From: Moraxella nasibovis
Lineage (GTDB): Bacteria > Pseudomonadota > Gammaproteobacteria > Pseudomonadales > Moraxellaceae
Length of the DNA stretch: 64,000 nt
Reading direction: 5' to 3'
NCBI RefSeq assembly: GCF_029581575.1
Contig: NZ_CP089975.1
Location: forward strand, 1,860,001 to 1,924,000
The translations under genes were made by a program, and so were the position numbers. Below, piece by piece: positions 48,604-59,039 of the stretch (its first letter is position 1; the number at the start of each line of letters is the position of its first letter). The notes below the pieces were generated by a model. The model did no database searches. It was not told the DNA's origin and saw only the letters and a program-made list of their open reading frames with translations.

Positions 48604-51471
48604 TTACATCAGAATTTGGCGTTTGCCGTTATTGTCTGGAGCAGAGACGATGCCTCGTTCTTCCATCATATCCACAATGCGGGCGGCTCGGTTATAGCCA
48701 ATGCTAAATTTACGCTGTAATGCCGAGATGGAGACTTTACGAGTATCTAGCGTGTGCGACACCGCCAAGTCAAAATACTCATCATCAGAGCCAGCCCCTG
48801 TATCGCCACTGCCCTCGCCCTCAAAAGTATAACTTTCGGTCAAATCAATATAATCAGGGCTACCACGCTCACGCCAAGCGTCGGTTACACGATTGACCTC
48901 ATCGTCCTTGACATACGCCCCATGCACACGCTCGGTCTCAATCGCCCCTGGTGCTAAAAACATCATGTCGCCATGACCCAGCATGTTCTCCGCCCCAGAC
49001 TCTTCAATGATGATACGGCTGTCGGTGGCTGAATTGACACGCAAAGCCACACGCACAGGAATGTTAGACTTAATCAAGCCTGTAACAACTGTCGCCACGG
49101 GTCGCTGAGTCGCCAGTATCAAGTGAATGCCTGCTGCACGAGATTTTTGGGCAAGGCGGACAATCGGCTCTTCGGCAGTCTTACCAAGTTGCATGATCAT
49201 GTCGGCAAATTCGTCCGCCACGACGACGATTTTTGAAAGTGGCTTTTGGCGTGGCACCATGTCGCTGACATGATCGGACGCACTCCATAGCAAATCTGCG
49301 ATCGGCTCGCCTGCCTCTTCGGCCTCTTTGACTTTTTGGTTGAAGGCGGCGATATTACGCACACGCAGTTTGCTCATCAGTAGATAGCGGCGTTCCATTT
49401 CAGCCACGCACCAGTTGAGTGCGGCGGTCGCCTCCGTCATGTCGGTGATGACTGGCGTTAATAGATGCGGAATGTCGCCATAGTTGGCAAGCTCTAGCTG
49501 TTTTGGGTCAATTAAGACCAGTCTTAATTCTTCTGGCGTGTATTTAAGTAGCATGGACACCAAAAATGAATTGACCAGCACCGACTTACCAGAGCCTGTC
49601 GTACCAGCCACAAGCATGTGCGGGGCTTTGGCAAGGTCGGCAATGACAGGCTTACCGCTGATGTTCGCACCGATGGCGATACTGATGCCTGCATTTGGGT
49701 CTTGATAATCTGGCGTATCCAGCAGTTCAAGTAGGCTGACAATTTGCCGTTTTTTATTTGGCACTTCAATGCCAATATAAGGCTTGCCTGCAATCACAGG
49801 AATCACACGCAGTGAAGTCATGCTCAGCGAGCGAGCCAAATCCTGAGCCACCTTAATCACACGGCTCGCCTTAATCCCTGCCGCCAAATCCACTTCAAAG
49901 CGAGTCACCACAGGACCAACCAATGCCGAGATGACGCTTGCTTTGATGTTAAATTCTTGTAATTTAATCTCCAAAAGCTCGGACAACTGCTCAAGCTCTT
50001 GGGGTGTATAAGTAACGACTTTTTCAGGCTTGGGATCCAAAATATCCAATGTCGGCACAGGGCTTAGGCTCATGCGATATTCAAGCGTACTCATGGCGTG
50101 CGATTTTGGTCGCGCCGTGCCACTTGCCATGTGATTGGGCAGATGATCCACGCTTGTCGCCTGAGTTGGTAGAGCCTTGGCGTGTGCTGGCGACAGCTTG
50201 GGCGAAACTGGCGTTTGAGCTGACTGATAAGCCTGCTCGTCCTGTTCATCTTTTTGCTCATCCGCTTGGTCATGCCATGCTGATACGGCAGGCTTGGTGT
50301 CAGACTGCACAACCATATCATCAAGCCGTGCCTGATTGTTATCCACATCAGCCACTGGACGCTCACTACTCATCAACGCTTGCTCTTGTTGCCAAGCGTT
50401 CAAGTCCACGCCAGCAAAGGCAGTCGTCTGGGCGTGAGTATCATCAGAGTAAGCGTCATCGGAGTAGGTATCATCAATGCCATCATACCGCACATCCTCG
50501 GCTCTCTTGCCTGCCGTTTCATCAGACCATGCCACACCAGCATCACCGACATCGTGCGCCATGTCGTCAGATGGTGTATTTTGCACTGCCCAAGCCGCAC
50601 CTGCTAAGCCATCGACTTCGTGACTGTCTGTTTTGGCATTATCCAATGCTTGATCGGCAGACCACTCATCTGCCTGCTCTTGTGCCTGCCAAGATTCTTG
50701 GTGATGCTCATCAGCTTGTGCGTCGGCGTGTTTTTTGGCAAGCAAATCTTCACGCAAGCCTGAATTGACCAAAAAACTCTCCAGCGTGCCTTCATGATTG
50801 TGCGCTTGATAGACAGGCGTTTTTGGCGTGTTTTGGCTGATGATGAGCGCCTCTTCTTCAAGCTCATGATCTGCCTGCTCATCCTCACTTTCTGCCTCAT
50901 CTGGCGTGTTTTGCTGACGCTTTCGCCACAATGCCGACCAATGAATGTCAAAGGTCAAAGTCGCCACAATCGTGCCGATGACCACCAAAAACCCCACCGA
51001 CATCGCCACGCCCAAAACGCCCGCCAATGAAGTCATCAGCTCATGCCCCAGCATGCCACCAAATACCGCCGACTCACCCGACCACCATGCGCCAACCTGC
51101 GCAAAAATCGCACTCAAACACAGCAACAAAAACCCATAAGCCAACAGCCTAAGCACCCAAAATACTGGCGTTCGCACCCACCACAGGCGCACCAGCTCAT
51201 GACTTAGCATCACCACAAAAAACCACGCCCCAAGCCCAAAAAATGCTCGCAAAATGTCCGCCGTCCAAGCACCGAGCTGACCGCCGACATTGGTGATGTT
51301 CTGATGGCTGCCGACATGCGACCACGCAGGATCGGCAGGATTATAAGAAAATAATGCAATGAACAAAAAAACCAATAACGCCACGCCAATGACGCTAAAA
51401 AACAGGCGTTTGACGATGGGCAGCTGACCGAGCATTTGATTGACAGAATCGTTTTGTAAAAGTTTATTCAT
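48604..51471 (-). CDS. ftsK: DNA translocase FtsK
   Basis: The 955-residue protein has four N-terminal membrane helices (to about 185), an acidic low-complexity linker rich in Asp, Glu, Gln and His (about 190-440), and the alpha-beta motor with Walker A GTTGSGKS (about 630), Walker B VVADEFAD and the AENMLGHGDM segment. The gamma winged helix closes the protein (FSIGYNRAARIVDMMEERG). It pumps DNA at the septum and activates XerCD at dif. It is intact, in contrast to the compact FtsK-like gene in the dnd operon. Confidence 0.97.
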   Translation of the reverse strand: MNKLLQNDSVNQMLGQLPIVKRLFFSVIGVALLVFLFIALFSYNPADPAWSHVGSHQNITNVGGQLGAWTADILRAFFGLGAWFFVVMLSHELVRLWWVRTPVFWVLRLLAYGFLLLCLSAIFAQVGAWWSGESAVFGGMLGHELMTSLAGVLGVAMSVGFLVVIGTIVATLTFDIHWSALWRKRQQNTPDEAESEDEQADHELEEEALIISQNTPKTPVYQAHNHEGTLESFLVNSGLREDLLAKKHADAQADEHHQESWQAQEQADEWSADQALDNAKTDSHEVDGLAGAAWAVQNTPSDDMAHDVGDAGVAWSDETAGKRAEDVRYDGIDDTYSDDAYSDDTHAQTTAFAGVDLNAWQQEQALMSSERPVADVDNNQARLDDMVVQSDTKPAVSAWHDQADEQKDEQDEQAYQSAQTPVSPKLSPAHAKALPTQATSVDHLPNHMASGTARPKSHAMSTLEYRMSLSPVPTLDILDPKPEKVVTYTPQELEQLSELLEIKLQEFNIKASVISALVGPVVTRFEVDLAAGIKASRVIKVAQDLARSLSMTSLRVIPVIAGKPYIGIEVPNKKRQIVSLLELLDTPDYQDPNAGISIAIGANISGKPVIADLAKAPHMLVAGTTGSGKSVLVNSFLVSMLLKYTPEELRLVLIDPKQLELANYGDIPHLLTPVITDMTEATAALNWCVAEMERRYLLMSKLRVRNIAAFNQKVKEAEEAGEPIADLLWSASDHVSDMVPRQKPLSKIVVVADEFADMIMQLGKTAEEPIVRLAQKSRAAGIHLILATQRPVATVVTGLIKSNIPVRVALRVNSATDSRIIIEESGAENMLGHGDMMFLAPGAIETERVHGAYVKDDEVNRVTDAWRERGSPDYIDLTESYTFEGEGSGDTGAGSDDEYFDLAVSHTLDTRKVSISALQRKFSIGYNRAARIVDMMEERGIVSAPDNNGKRQILM

Positions 51472-51643
51472 GAGCGTGATGGGCTGTATTTTAGATTGAA
51501 CCCTACATTATATAGGATAACGGCTTGATGTCGCAAAGGTTTTCATTAAAGATTTGCAAAAAAAAGATTTGCAAAATTTTGATGAACTAGGGCGGTTTCG
51601 GTATGGTTAATTTTATCAAAGATGGAATTTGGCGGAAATTGGC

Positions 51644-51673
51644 TTGCAATTTTTGGCGCATTTGCCCTATACT
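51644..51673 (+). promoter_or_regulatory. sigma70 promoter of trxB
   Basis: TTGCAA (51644-51649) and TATACT (51668-51673) are 18 bp apart, about 35 bp before the trxB ATG. Confidence 0.55.
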
Positions 51674-51675
51674 AG

Positions 51676-52647
<972 letters not shown>

Positions 52648-52747
52648 TCCTTAAAACTGACAAAGTAACCATATCGGTCATCAAATCCGCAAAAACCCAT
52701 TCAATTTGAACCCCACCCCAAAAGTTAGACACCTTTGGGGTGTTTTT

Positions 52748-53265
52748 ATGACCAAATACACAGATGACCTTGAGCTTTCAGTCATTCATCATTACCTTAA
52801 TGGATATGGCTATGAGCAAACCGCCAAAGTCTTTGGTATGGATGACAAACAAGTAGAGCTTTGGGTGAAGCTCTATCAAGCCCATGGCATTGATGGTATT
52901 CGTACAAGAACAAGCAAAACTGTTTATTCATCAGAATTTAAGCACCATGCCGTATTACAGATATTGGCAGGTAAATCCATCAGACAACTTGCCATAGAGC
53001 TTAACATTTCAAACCCTGCTTTATTATCAAGCTGGTTAAAAGCATATCAAAATCATGGTACATGGGACTTAACTCCAAACCCAAAGGCAAAAACCCCATG
53101 CATAAAACCAATCAAGCACGCTTTAGTTCTAAACCTGATGATAAAAAGATCCAAGCTGAACTGATTGCTGAATTACAGTACTTACGCATGGAGAATGATG
53201 TCTTAAAAAAGTTAAAATCCTTGGAGCGTCAGCAAGCAAAAAACAACGCCTTGCAAACAAAATAA
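52748..53265 (+). pseudogene. IS150-type orfA, frameshifted
   Basis: The reading frame from 52748 gives helix-turn-helix sequence (YGYEQTAKVFGMDDKQVELW and SIRQLAIELNISNPALL), but near 53060 the similarity moves to another frame (LNSKPKGKNPMHKTNQARF, then LRMENDVLKKLKSLERQ ending at 53265). One base indel is enough to explain this. The product would be the DNA-binding half of the transposase. Confidence 0.85.
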
Positions 53266-53267
53266 CC

Positions 53268-54108
53268 GTGATTGACGAACTAAGGCACATGCATCCATTA
53301 AAACACTTGTTGGTTTATCTTAGTGTTGCCAAAGCAACCTTTTATTATCATCTTAAGCGGTTAAAACAAGCAGACAAACATCAAGCCATCAAGGCAGATA
53401 TGGTTATCGTAGAATCACCCTTGCCTTAAAGCAATTAGGCTTTGTCATTAACCATAAAAAAGCACAACGCTTGATGCAGCAAATGGGACTAAAAGAGTGA
53501 TTCGTCGCAAACGCAGATTTAGTACTGACAAGGGCAAAATAGGCAATATTGCTCACAATGTGCTTAAGCGTGATTTTAAAACAGACAAGCCCAATCAAAA
53601 ATGGGCAACAGACATTCCTGAGTTTAAGATGGTAGATACATAAGGCAATACAAAAAAACTGTACTTATCACCCATCATAGACTTGTTTAATGCAGAGATT
53701 GTCAGTTATTGCCTAAAAGACAGACCGGTTTATCCACTGGTTGATGAAATGTTAAAAGATGCTTTGACCAAGCTTAAAGCAGATGAAGCACCAATATTGC
53801 ATTCAGATCAAGGCTGGCATTATCAAATGCAAAGCTATCAACAAACCTTAAAAGATAATAACATCATTCAAAGCATGTCAAGAAAAGGAAATTGCTTGGA
53901 CAATGCAGTGATAGAAAGCTTTTTTGGGACATTAAAAGGAGAGATATTCTTTCATGATAAACATCAAAAAAGATTTACTTCCATTGACAAGCTTAAACAA
54001 GTGATTGATGAATACATACACTACTACAATCATGATAGAATAAAGAGCAAATTAAAAGGACTAAGTCCTGTACAATACAGACACTTAGTCCTTGGTTCAA
54101 CCGCTTGA
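53268..54108 (+). pseudogene. IS150-type orfB transposase, several lesions
   Basis: Similarity to IS150 transposase is spread over several frames: VIDELRHMHPLKHLLVYLS; then a shift near 53400 to YGYRRITLALKQLGF; another near 53500 to VIRRKRRFSTDKGK; then a TAA at 53641; then an open frame to 54108. The DDE residues are still readable: WATDIPEF, ILHSDQGWHYQ and DNAVIESFFGTLKGE. At least four lesions make it inactive. Confidence 0.88.
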
Positions 54109-54183
54109 CCCAAACTTAAACCCAACCCAACCTTTTAATCTTAACTTTGTCTAAGAATTGGGGGTCGGTTCATTGGCACGCTC

Positions 54184-54465
54184 ATGAGACCATCACAAAT
54201 CATTCAATCCAAACGCAATGAAATTTACGCCATCGCCAAGCAGTTTTCCATTGATGAATTAAAAGTTTTTGGCTCGGTGGCAAATGGCACGGATACACCA
54301 ACAAGCGATTTGGATTTGCTCATCACACCCCATGACAAGACCACCTTATTTGATTTATGTGGTTTAAAAATGGAGCTTGAAGAATTGTTGGGCATCTCCA
54401 TTGACATTGTAACGCCTAGAAATCTGCCTTTTCAAGACGCACTACAAACAGCCAAACCACTATAA
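54184..54465 (+). CDS. MNT-type minimal nucleotidyltransferase
   Basis: The 93-residue protein has the nucleotidyltransferase motif GSVANGTDTPTSDLDLLI (GS then DxD) and LGISIDIVTPRNL, as in the MNT partners of HEPN toxins. In MNT-HEPN systems it neutralises the HEPN toxin by modifying it. No HEPN gene follows; the next 150 bp is a palindromic repeat and then aat. It begins 12 bp after the IS right end, so its upstream region has been replaced. It may be an orphan remnant or a solitary antitoxin. Confidence 0.82.
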   Translation: MRPSQIIQSKRNEIYAIAKQFSIDELKVFGSVANGTDTPTSDLDLLITPHDKTTLFDLCGLKMELEELLGISIDIVTPRNLPFQDALQTAKPL

Positions 54466-54471
54466 GTGGTC

Positions 54472-54553
54472 GTAGGTTGGGCTGAGTGAAAAAAACCCAA
54501 TAAATTCAATAATTTACCAAGAAATGTTGGGTTACGCTCAGCTCTCCAACCGA
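54472..54553. repeat. GGTTGGGCT palindromic element (MITE/REP-like)
   Basis: The element starts GTAGGTTGGGCTGAG and ends with an inverted counterpart (GCTCAGCTCTCCAACC), with AACCCAATAAATTCAATAA in the middle. Related copies are at 60838-60922 and, degenerate, at about 56935-57003. It occupies the gap between the MNT gene and aat. Confidence 0.7.
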
Positions 54554-54614
54554 CATCGGCAAGCATATAAATCGGTCAGATGTATTGTAAAAAATAGCTT
54601 TAATACCACACCAC

Positions 54615-55352
54615 ATGAACCCACTTAACCTAACCGACCTGCACGCCATCGCCGACCGCTCTGCTTTTGATTTTGGCTCGGTCATTGAACTTGCCGATGA
54701 AGACGGATTTATCGGCGCTGGGGCGGATTTATCCACCGCCACCTTGCTCAACGCCTATCGCACAGGCGTGTTTCCTTGGTTTAGTGCTGGCGATCCGATT
54801 TGTTGGTGGTGTCCGCCCATTCGCTGTGTCATCAATCCAAACGACTTTCGCCCTGCCAAATCACTGATTCGCACCGCCAAAAAATCAAACTGGCAAATCA
54901 GCACCAATTTGGCATTTGATGAAGTCATGCGAGCGTGTGCCGAACCTAGAGCCTATACCGATGAGACTTGGATTGTTGATGAGATGATTGACGCTTATAC
55001 ACGCCTGCATGAGCTTGGCGTGGCGTTTAGCGTAGAAGTGTGGGCAGACACACCCAAAGACAGCGAGCTGCTGGGCGGACTGTATGGCTTACAGCTCGGC
55101 TCGCTGGTATGTGGCGAGAGCATGTTTCACAGACGCACGGACGCCTCAAAAATCGCTTTTTGGGCGATGACAGCATTGGCAAAACACGCAGGCGTTCAGC
55201 TGATAGATTGTCAATTAGAAAATCCGCACCTGATGAGCCTTGGGGCAAGCCTACTTCCAAAAGACGATTTTCTTGCCCAAATTCACACCCTAAATCGCAC
55301 CGACACACCGCACATTCACGGACGAATGGCAGTGCAAGACTTGGCTTTGTGA
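54615..55352 (+). CDS. aat: Leucyl/phenylalanyl-tRNA-protein transferase
   Basis: The 245-residue enzyme shows family segments AYRTGVFPWFSAGDPICWW (about 49-67) and GGLYGLQLGSLVCGESMFHR. It attaches Leu or Phe to N-terminal Lys/Arg, making substrates for ClpAP. The rare N-terminal loop (DLHAIADRSAFDFG) is slightly longer than in E. coli. It stands alone, followed by a palindromic repeat at 55411. Confidence 0.94.
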   Translation: MNPLNLTDLHAIADRSAFDFGSVIELADEDGFIGAGADLSTATLLNAYRTGVFPWFSAGDPICWWCPPIRCVINPNDFRPAKSLIRTAKKSNWQISTNLAFDEVMRACAEPRAYTDETWIVDEMIDAYTRLHELGVAFSVEVWADTPKDSELLGGLYGLQLGSLVCGESMFHRRTDASKIAFWAMTALAKHAGVQLIDCQLENPHLMSLGASLLPKDDFLAQIHTLNRTDTPHIHGRMAVQDLAL

Positions 55353-55410
55353 TGGTTTTTGATACCAGCCCATTGATACCGCCGAGTCAAAAACTCCACC
55401 AAAATCATCA

Positions 55411-55434
55411 GGGCGAAAGATTTTTCGCCCCTAC
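55411..55434. repeat. GGGCGAA palindrome family, single arm
   Basis: GGGCGAAAGATTTTTCGCCC followed by CTAC, related to the arms at 9467-9529 and 43685. It lies between converging aat and the flavoprotein gene and may act as a terminator. Confidence 0.65.
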
Positions 55435-55486
55435 TTGATGAAAATTTTGCATCATTTTTTAGATTTTAATCCCTTTTGCCACCCCA

Positions 55487-56728
55487 TCACCAATCCATGC
55501 CCACCGCTTCACTGCACGCATAGGCACTTGCCCACGCCCACATGAAGTTAAAACCGCCCAAATGCCCTGCCACATCCAGCACTTCTCCAATAAAATACAG
55601 ACCAGAACAGCATTTGCTCTCCATCGTCTTACCTTTGATTTCATCGGTATTGACACCGCCACGAGTCACTTCCGCCACCCGATAGCCTTCCGTGCCAGAC
55701 GGCTTGATTTGCCATGCGTTAATGAGTCGTCCGATGTCTTTAAGCTGTTTATCCTTGATGTTGGCAAGCTCCAATTCCGCCACAGCTTGCCAAAACAACT
55801 CTTGCAATGCCATCAGTAGTTTCTTTGGAAAATATGGCGACAGCACCGTACGAATCAGCTGTTTGGGGTGTGATTTTTTGGCAGTCACGAGCAATGTCGC
55901 CACATCATGCGTGGGCAATAAATTCACGCCAATCGTCTCGCCCAACTGCCAATAATTAGACAACTGCAACATCGCAGGCCCTGATAGCCCACGATGCGTA
56001 AATAACATTGGCAAGGCAAAGCTCGCCTTATCATTAAAAGCAATCACATCAAGGCTAACCCCTGCCAACTGCCGTGCCAACTCGCCCACCTTATCAGTAA
56101 AAGTAAAAGGCACTAAGGACGCTTCGGTCGGCACGATGGTATGCCCAAATTGTGTGGCGACTTGGTAGCCAAAGCCACTCGCCCCCAAAGTCGGAATGGA
56201 AAGCCCGCCTGTGGCAATAATCAAATGACGGCACCCCAAGCGATACGGCTTGGCATTTTTTGGACAAACGGACAACACAAAACGATCTGCCTGCTCGTCT
56301 TTGACCACGCCATCAATGCTGGTATTTAGCCGAATCTCCACGCCTGCGTCCGCACATTCGTCCAGTAGCATGTTTAAAATGTCTTTCGACGATTCATCAC
56401 AAAACAGCTCGCCATGCGACTTTTCATGGTAAGCAATGCCGTGCTTTTGCACCAGTTTAATAAAATCTTCGCTACCGTAACGACTTAGGGCAGACTTGAC
56501 AAAATGGCGATTTTGACCGACAAATTCGTTCGGTGTGATGTGCAAATTGACAAAATTACAACGACCACCGCCTGACATTAGGATTTTTTTGCCCGCTTTA
56601 TTGGCATGGTCCAGCACTAATACCTGCTTGCCGTACAAAGCGGTATGAAATGCACAAAACAGCCCAGACGCCCCAGCACCAATGATGATGGCATCAAACT
56701 CTTGCGATGACAATGACACATCACTCAT
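55487..56728 (-). CDS. HI0933/BaiN-like FAD-dependent oxidoreductase
   Basis: The 413-residue flavoprotein from ATG 56728 has an FAD site IIIGAGASGLFCAFH (about 16-30), the HI0933 motif KKILMSGGGRCNFVN (about 51-65) and the C-terminal GYRVAEVTRGGVNTDEI and GHLGGFNFMWAWASAYA. The role of this family is little known; some reduce bile-acid-like or sulfur compounds. Its start overlaps the small CCNGC protein gene by 8 bp, suggesting coupled expression. Confidence 0.88.
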   Translation of the reverse strand: MSDVSLSSQEFDAIIIGAGASGLFCAFHTALYGKQVLVLDHANKAGKKILMSGGGRCNFVNLHITPNEFVGQNRHFVKSALSRYGSEDFIKLVQKHGIAYHEKSHGELFCDESSKDILNMLLDECADAGVEIRLNTSIDGVVKDEQADRFVLSVCPKNAKPYRLGCRHLIIATGGLSIPTLGASGFGYQVATQFGHTIVPTEASLVPFTFTDKVGELARQLAGVSLDVIAFNDKASFALPMLFTHRGLSGPAMLQLSNYWQLGETIGVNLLPTHDVATLLVTAKKSHPKQLIRTVLSPYFPKKLLMALQELFWQAVAELELANIKDKQLKDIGRLINAWQIKPSGTEGYRVAEVTRGGVNTDEIKGKTMESKCCSGLYFIGEVLDVAGHLGGFNFMWAWASAYACSEAVGMDW

Positions 56729-56882
56729 CGGCTTTCTCAATCAAATGCTGATATTTGGCGTCATAGTCGGCTTTTTGCATGCGGTAGATTTCAAACACGC
56801 ACAGCTCATCACAGCCGTTATCACAGCATTCGTAGTCTTCTGGTGGCTCTGGCGGCGGGGGAATTTGGGTAATGTCGGTCAT
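56721..56882 (-). CDS. Small cysteine-rich oxidoreductase-like protein
   Basis: The 53-residue product (MTDITQIPPPPEPPEDYECC...) has a proline-rich N-terminus and the motif CCDNGCDELCVFEIYR, like the N-terminal oxidoreductase-like domain family (PF09791). The four cysteines might bind metal. The end overlaps the start of the flavoprotein gene by 8 bp, so both probably form one unit. The ribosome site is weak; a longer reading from 56954 is possible but less convincing. Confidence 0.7.
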   Translation of the reverse strand: MTDITQIPPPPEPPEDYECCDNGCDELCVFEIYRMQKADYDAKYQHLIEKADE

Positions 56883-57078
56883 GATGGTCTTATGATTTGG
56901 GATAAATTGGATATGGTTGTCGGTTGGGGTAATTAAAAAACATAACAAATTCAATGGCTTACAAAATACTTAGGCTGGGCTTAGCTCGCCAAGCCCACAC
57001 AAGCTGTATGACTTTATCAATTCGGTGGGTGTAAATCAGCACGAACGGACAGTTTTGTGCATTTTTTGTAGCAATGAC

Positions 57079-57106
57079 TTGTATTTATTTTGGCATTTAT
57101 TATAAT
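57079..57106 (+). promoter_or_regulatory. sigma70 promoter of the M48 protease gene
   Basis: TTGTAT (57079-57084) and TATAAT (57101-57106) are 16 bp apart, about 46 bp before the start codon at 57152. Confidence 0.65.
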
Positions 57107-57151
57107 TGAATTGGTCAAAAATTACACGCTTTTGCTGAGCAATAGGACAAT

Positions 57152-57976
57152 ATGATGAACGCACTCAAAAAATCACTGATGGTCGCCGCTTTGAGCGCAA
57201 GCACCGTCGTCGCCGTGACGGGCTGTTCTAGCACTACCGATGCAGGTGCGGTGGGCGCTGACCGCAAACAGCTCATGCTTGTTTCTAGCGATCAAGTGAT
57301 GCAGCTGTCCAGTCAGGCATATCAGCAGACCATCGCCCAAGCTCGGGCGCAAGGCAAACTTGACACCAACAGAGCCCAAGTCGCTCGCCTAAAATCCATC
57401 GCCAACAACCTGATTCCGCACACGGCTGTCTATCGCCCTGATGCGACAAGTTGGAACTGGCAAGTACACGCCATCACCGCCAACGACATCAATGCCTATG
57501 TCATGCCTGGTGGCAAAATCGTCTTTTATAGTGGCATCATCGAACGCCTAAAACTCACCGATGCCGAGATTGCCGCCATCATGGGGCACGAGATGGCACA
57601 CGCCCTGCGTGAGCACAGCCGTGAAAAAATGAGCCGCAGCGTGGCAACTTCTGGCGTGCTTTCCATCGCCACCGCCGCACTAGGCTTATCATCAGGTCAG
57701 CAGGAATTGGCAGGCATCGCCAGTCAATTAGGTCTAAACCTACCACACTCACGCACCCAAGAAGCCGAAGCGGACAGAATCGGGCTTGAACTCATGGCTC
57801 GCGCTGGCTACGACCCAAATGCCGCCATCACGCTTTGGCAAAAAATGCAAGCAGCAGGCGGTGGCAGCGCCCCTCAGTTTTTAAGCACTCACCCAAGCAG
57901 CAGTAGCCGCATCGCCGCCATGCAAGCGCTTATCCCAACAGTCATGCCGCTGTACCAAGCCTCAAATAAGCGCTAA
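57152..57976 (+). CDS. M48-family metalloprotease lipoprotein
   Basis: The 274-residue protein has a lipoprotein signal (lipobox VTGCSS, Cys about 25) and the zinc motif MGHEMAHALREHSRE (about 148), with the third ligand in EAEADRIGLELM. It resembles the periplasmic LoiP/YcaL/BepA group of quality-control proteases. A second ATG follows at once, so the start is 57152 or 57155. bolA follows after 29 bp and may be co-transcribed. Confidence 0.9.
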   Translation: MMNALKKSLMVAALSASTVVAVTGCSSTTDAGAVGADRKQLMLVSSDQVMQLSSQAYQQTIAQARAQGKLDTNRAQVARLKSIANNLIPHTAVYRPDATSWNWQVHAITANDINAYVMPGGKIVFYSGIIERLKLTDAEIAAIMGHEMAHALREHSREKMSRSVATSGVLSIATAALGLSSGQQELAGIASQLGLNLPHSRTQEAEADRIGLELMARAGYDPNAAITLWQKMQAAGGGSAPQFLSTHPSSSSRIAAMQALIPTVMPLYQASNKR

Positions 57977-58005
57977 GCTGGGTTTGAAAAGTTTTAGGAA
58001 ATGCG

Positions 58006-58332
58006 ATGAACACACCCACCGCCGACGCCATCATGACAGCCATGCAAAGCTTGGATCCTACGCATTTGTCGTTGGACAATGAAAGCCATAAACACGCAGG
58101 TTATTTTGAAGGTAAAGAAAGCCATTTTAAACTGGTGGTCGTAAGCCAAGCTTTCACCACCAAAAGACTGGTGGCACGCCATCAGATGATCTACGCCTTG
58201 GCGCAGCCTTTGATGACGGCAAATGGCGGTACGGTTCATGCGCTCGCCATTCATGCCTACACGCCTGATGAGTGGGCGGCACAGTCACAAGCGCCAGACA
58301 GCCCAAACTGCGCCGGTCAAAACAAAGCCTAG
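58006..58332 (+). CDS. bolA: BolA-family protein
   Basis: The 108-residue protein has the BolA core (DNESHKHAGYFEGKESHFKL, then VARHQMIYALAQPLM, with the FxGxxxxxRH-like ending GTVHALAIHAYTPDEW). BolA proteins bind [2Fe-2S] clusters with monothiol glutaredoxins and affect cell shape and stress response. The C-terminus is a little longer than E. coli BolA. Confidence 0.9.
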   Translation: MNTPTADAIMTAMQSLDPTHLSLDNESHKHAGYFEGKESHFKLVVVSQAFTTKRLVARHQMIYALAQPLMTANGGTVHALAIHAYTPDEWAAQSQAPDSPNCAGQNKA

Positions 58333-58550
58333 CCTGATAGGAGCGACCGCCAAACATGATGGTCATCATGCGAGCAGTCGTCATGGCTCAGCCCTGATTC
58401 GACTCTGATTTGATTAGCCATTTTTATCGTTTCTTCTTATTATTTTTATCGTTTCTTCTTTATTATTGTTTTATTGATTTTATCATTATTGATGATTTTA
58501 TAATGAACAATTTTACAATCATTTTTTTCCTCAACCACACAGAGATACTC

Positions 58551-58949
58551 ATGAAAAAAATCCTTTCTCTTGGTGCAATTTTTGCTCTTACCCTGACAGG
58601 CTGTGCCACCACAGGCAACATCACCCCACAGTACATCAACCCAAACGACTACGCCACTTATGACTGCTCATTTTTGCAAAGTGAAGTGGCGCGCATCACC
58701 AAGCTTGCCGAAAAGACCCAAAACGAGCAGACACCTTTGTCAGCGACAGGCATTGGCATTGGCATCGCAGGTGGTCGTCATGGCATCTATCCAAATATCA
58801 GCTTTGGCGTGGGCTCTGGCAGCTCAGCCCGTGCCAACCGCACCAACAAGCTGGCTCGCCTCTACGGAGAGCATGATGCGATGATCATCGCCGCTCGCCA
58901 AAAAGGCTGTGCTTTCGCCCAAAATGTCAGCATCTATGGCGAAAAATAA
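58551..58949 (+). CDS. Small lipoprotein of unknown function
   Basis: The 132-residue product from ATG 58551 has a lipoprotein signal (MKKILSLGAIFALTLTGCAT, Cys18). The mature part has a glycine-rich stretch (ATGIGIGIAGGRHGIYPNIS, then FGVGSGSSARANR) that could line a membrane, and a C-terminal AIIAARQKGC segment. The upstream in-frame reading to 58410 is T-rich noncoding DNA. No family is recognised. A terminator follows. Confidence 0.75.
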   Translation: MKKILSLGAIFALTLTGCATTGNITPQYINPNDYATYDCSFLQSEVARITKLAEKTQNEQTPLSATGIGIGIAGGRHGIYPNISFGVGSGSSARANRTNKLARLYGEHDAMIIAARQKGCAFAQNVSIYGEK

Positions 58950-58984
58950 CACAAAAAATTTTGACAACTGCGTCAAAATCCCCC

Positions 58985-59019
58985 AAAATAAGCCGTCTTT
59001 TGATGGCTTATTTTTTTTA
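58985..59019 (+). terminator. Terminator of the lipoprotein gene
   Basis: AAATAAGCCGTC pairs with GATGGCTTATTT around TTTT and runs into T8. Confidence 0.85.
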
Positions 59020-59039
59020 TTTTTTGTATTGAGCTTACA

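Larger units (their letters stand above)
52707..54172 (+). mobile_element. Decayed IS3-family (IS150-type) insertion sequence
   Basis: The element is bounded by imperfect inverted repeats starting TGAACC on both sides (52707 inward: TGAACCCCACCCCAAAAG; the right end at 54172 read inward: TGAACCGACCCCCAATTC). It contains orfA and orfB of an IS150-like transposase, both broken by frameshifts and stops. Length 1466 bp fits the group. No target duplication is visible (ATT left, TTG right), in agreement with an old insertion. It lies between trxB and the MNT gene. Confidence 0.88.

Noticed and set aside
50049-50768. 239-codon open frame on plus opposite the ftsK linker
   Set aside because: It is a mirror of the acidic repetitive linker of FtsK; composition artefact, no ribosome site or domain.
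52702-54175. Target-site duplication of the IS element
   Set aside because: Flanks are ATT and TTG; no 3-4 bp duplication could be seen.
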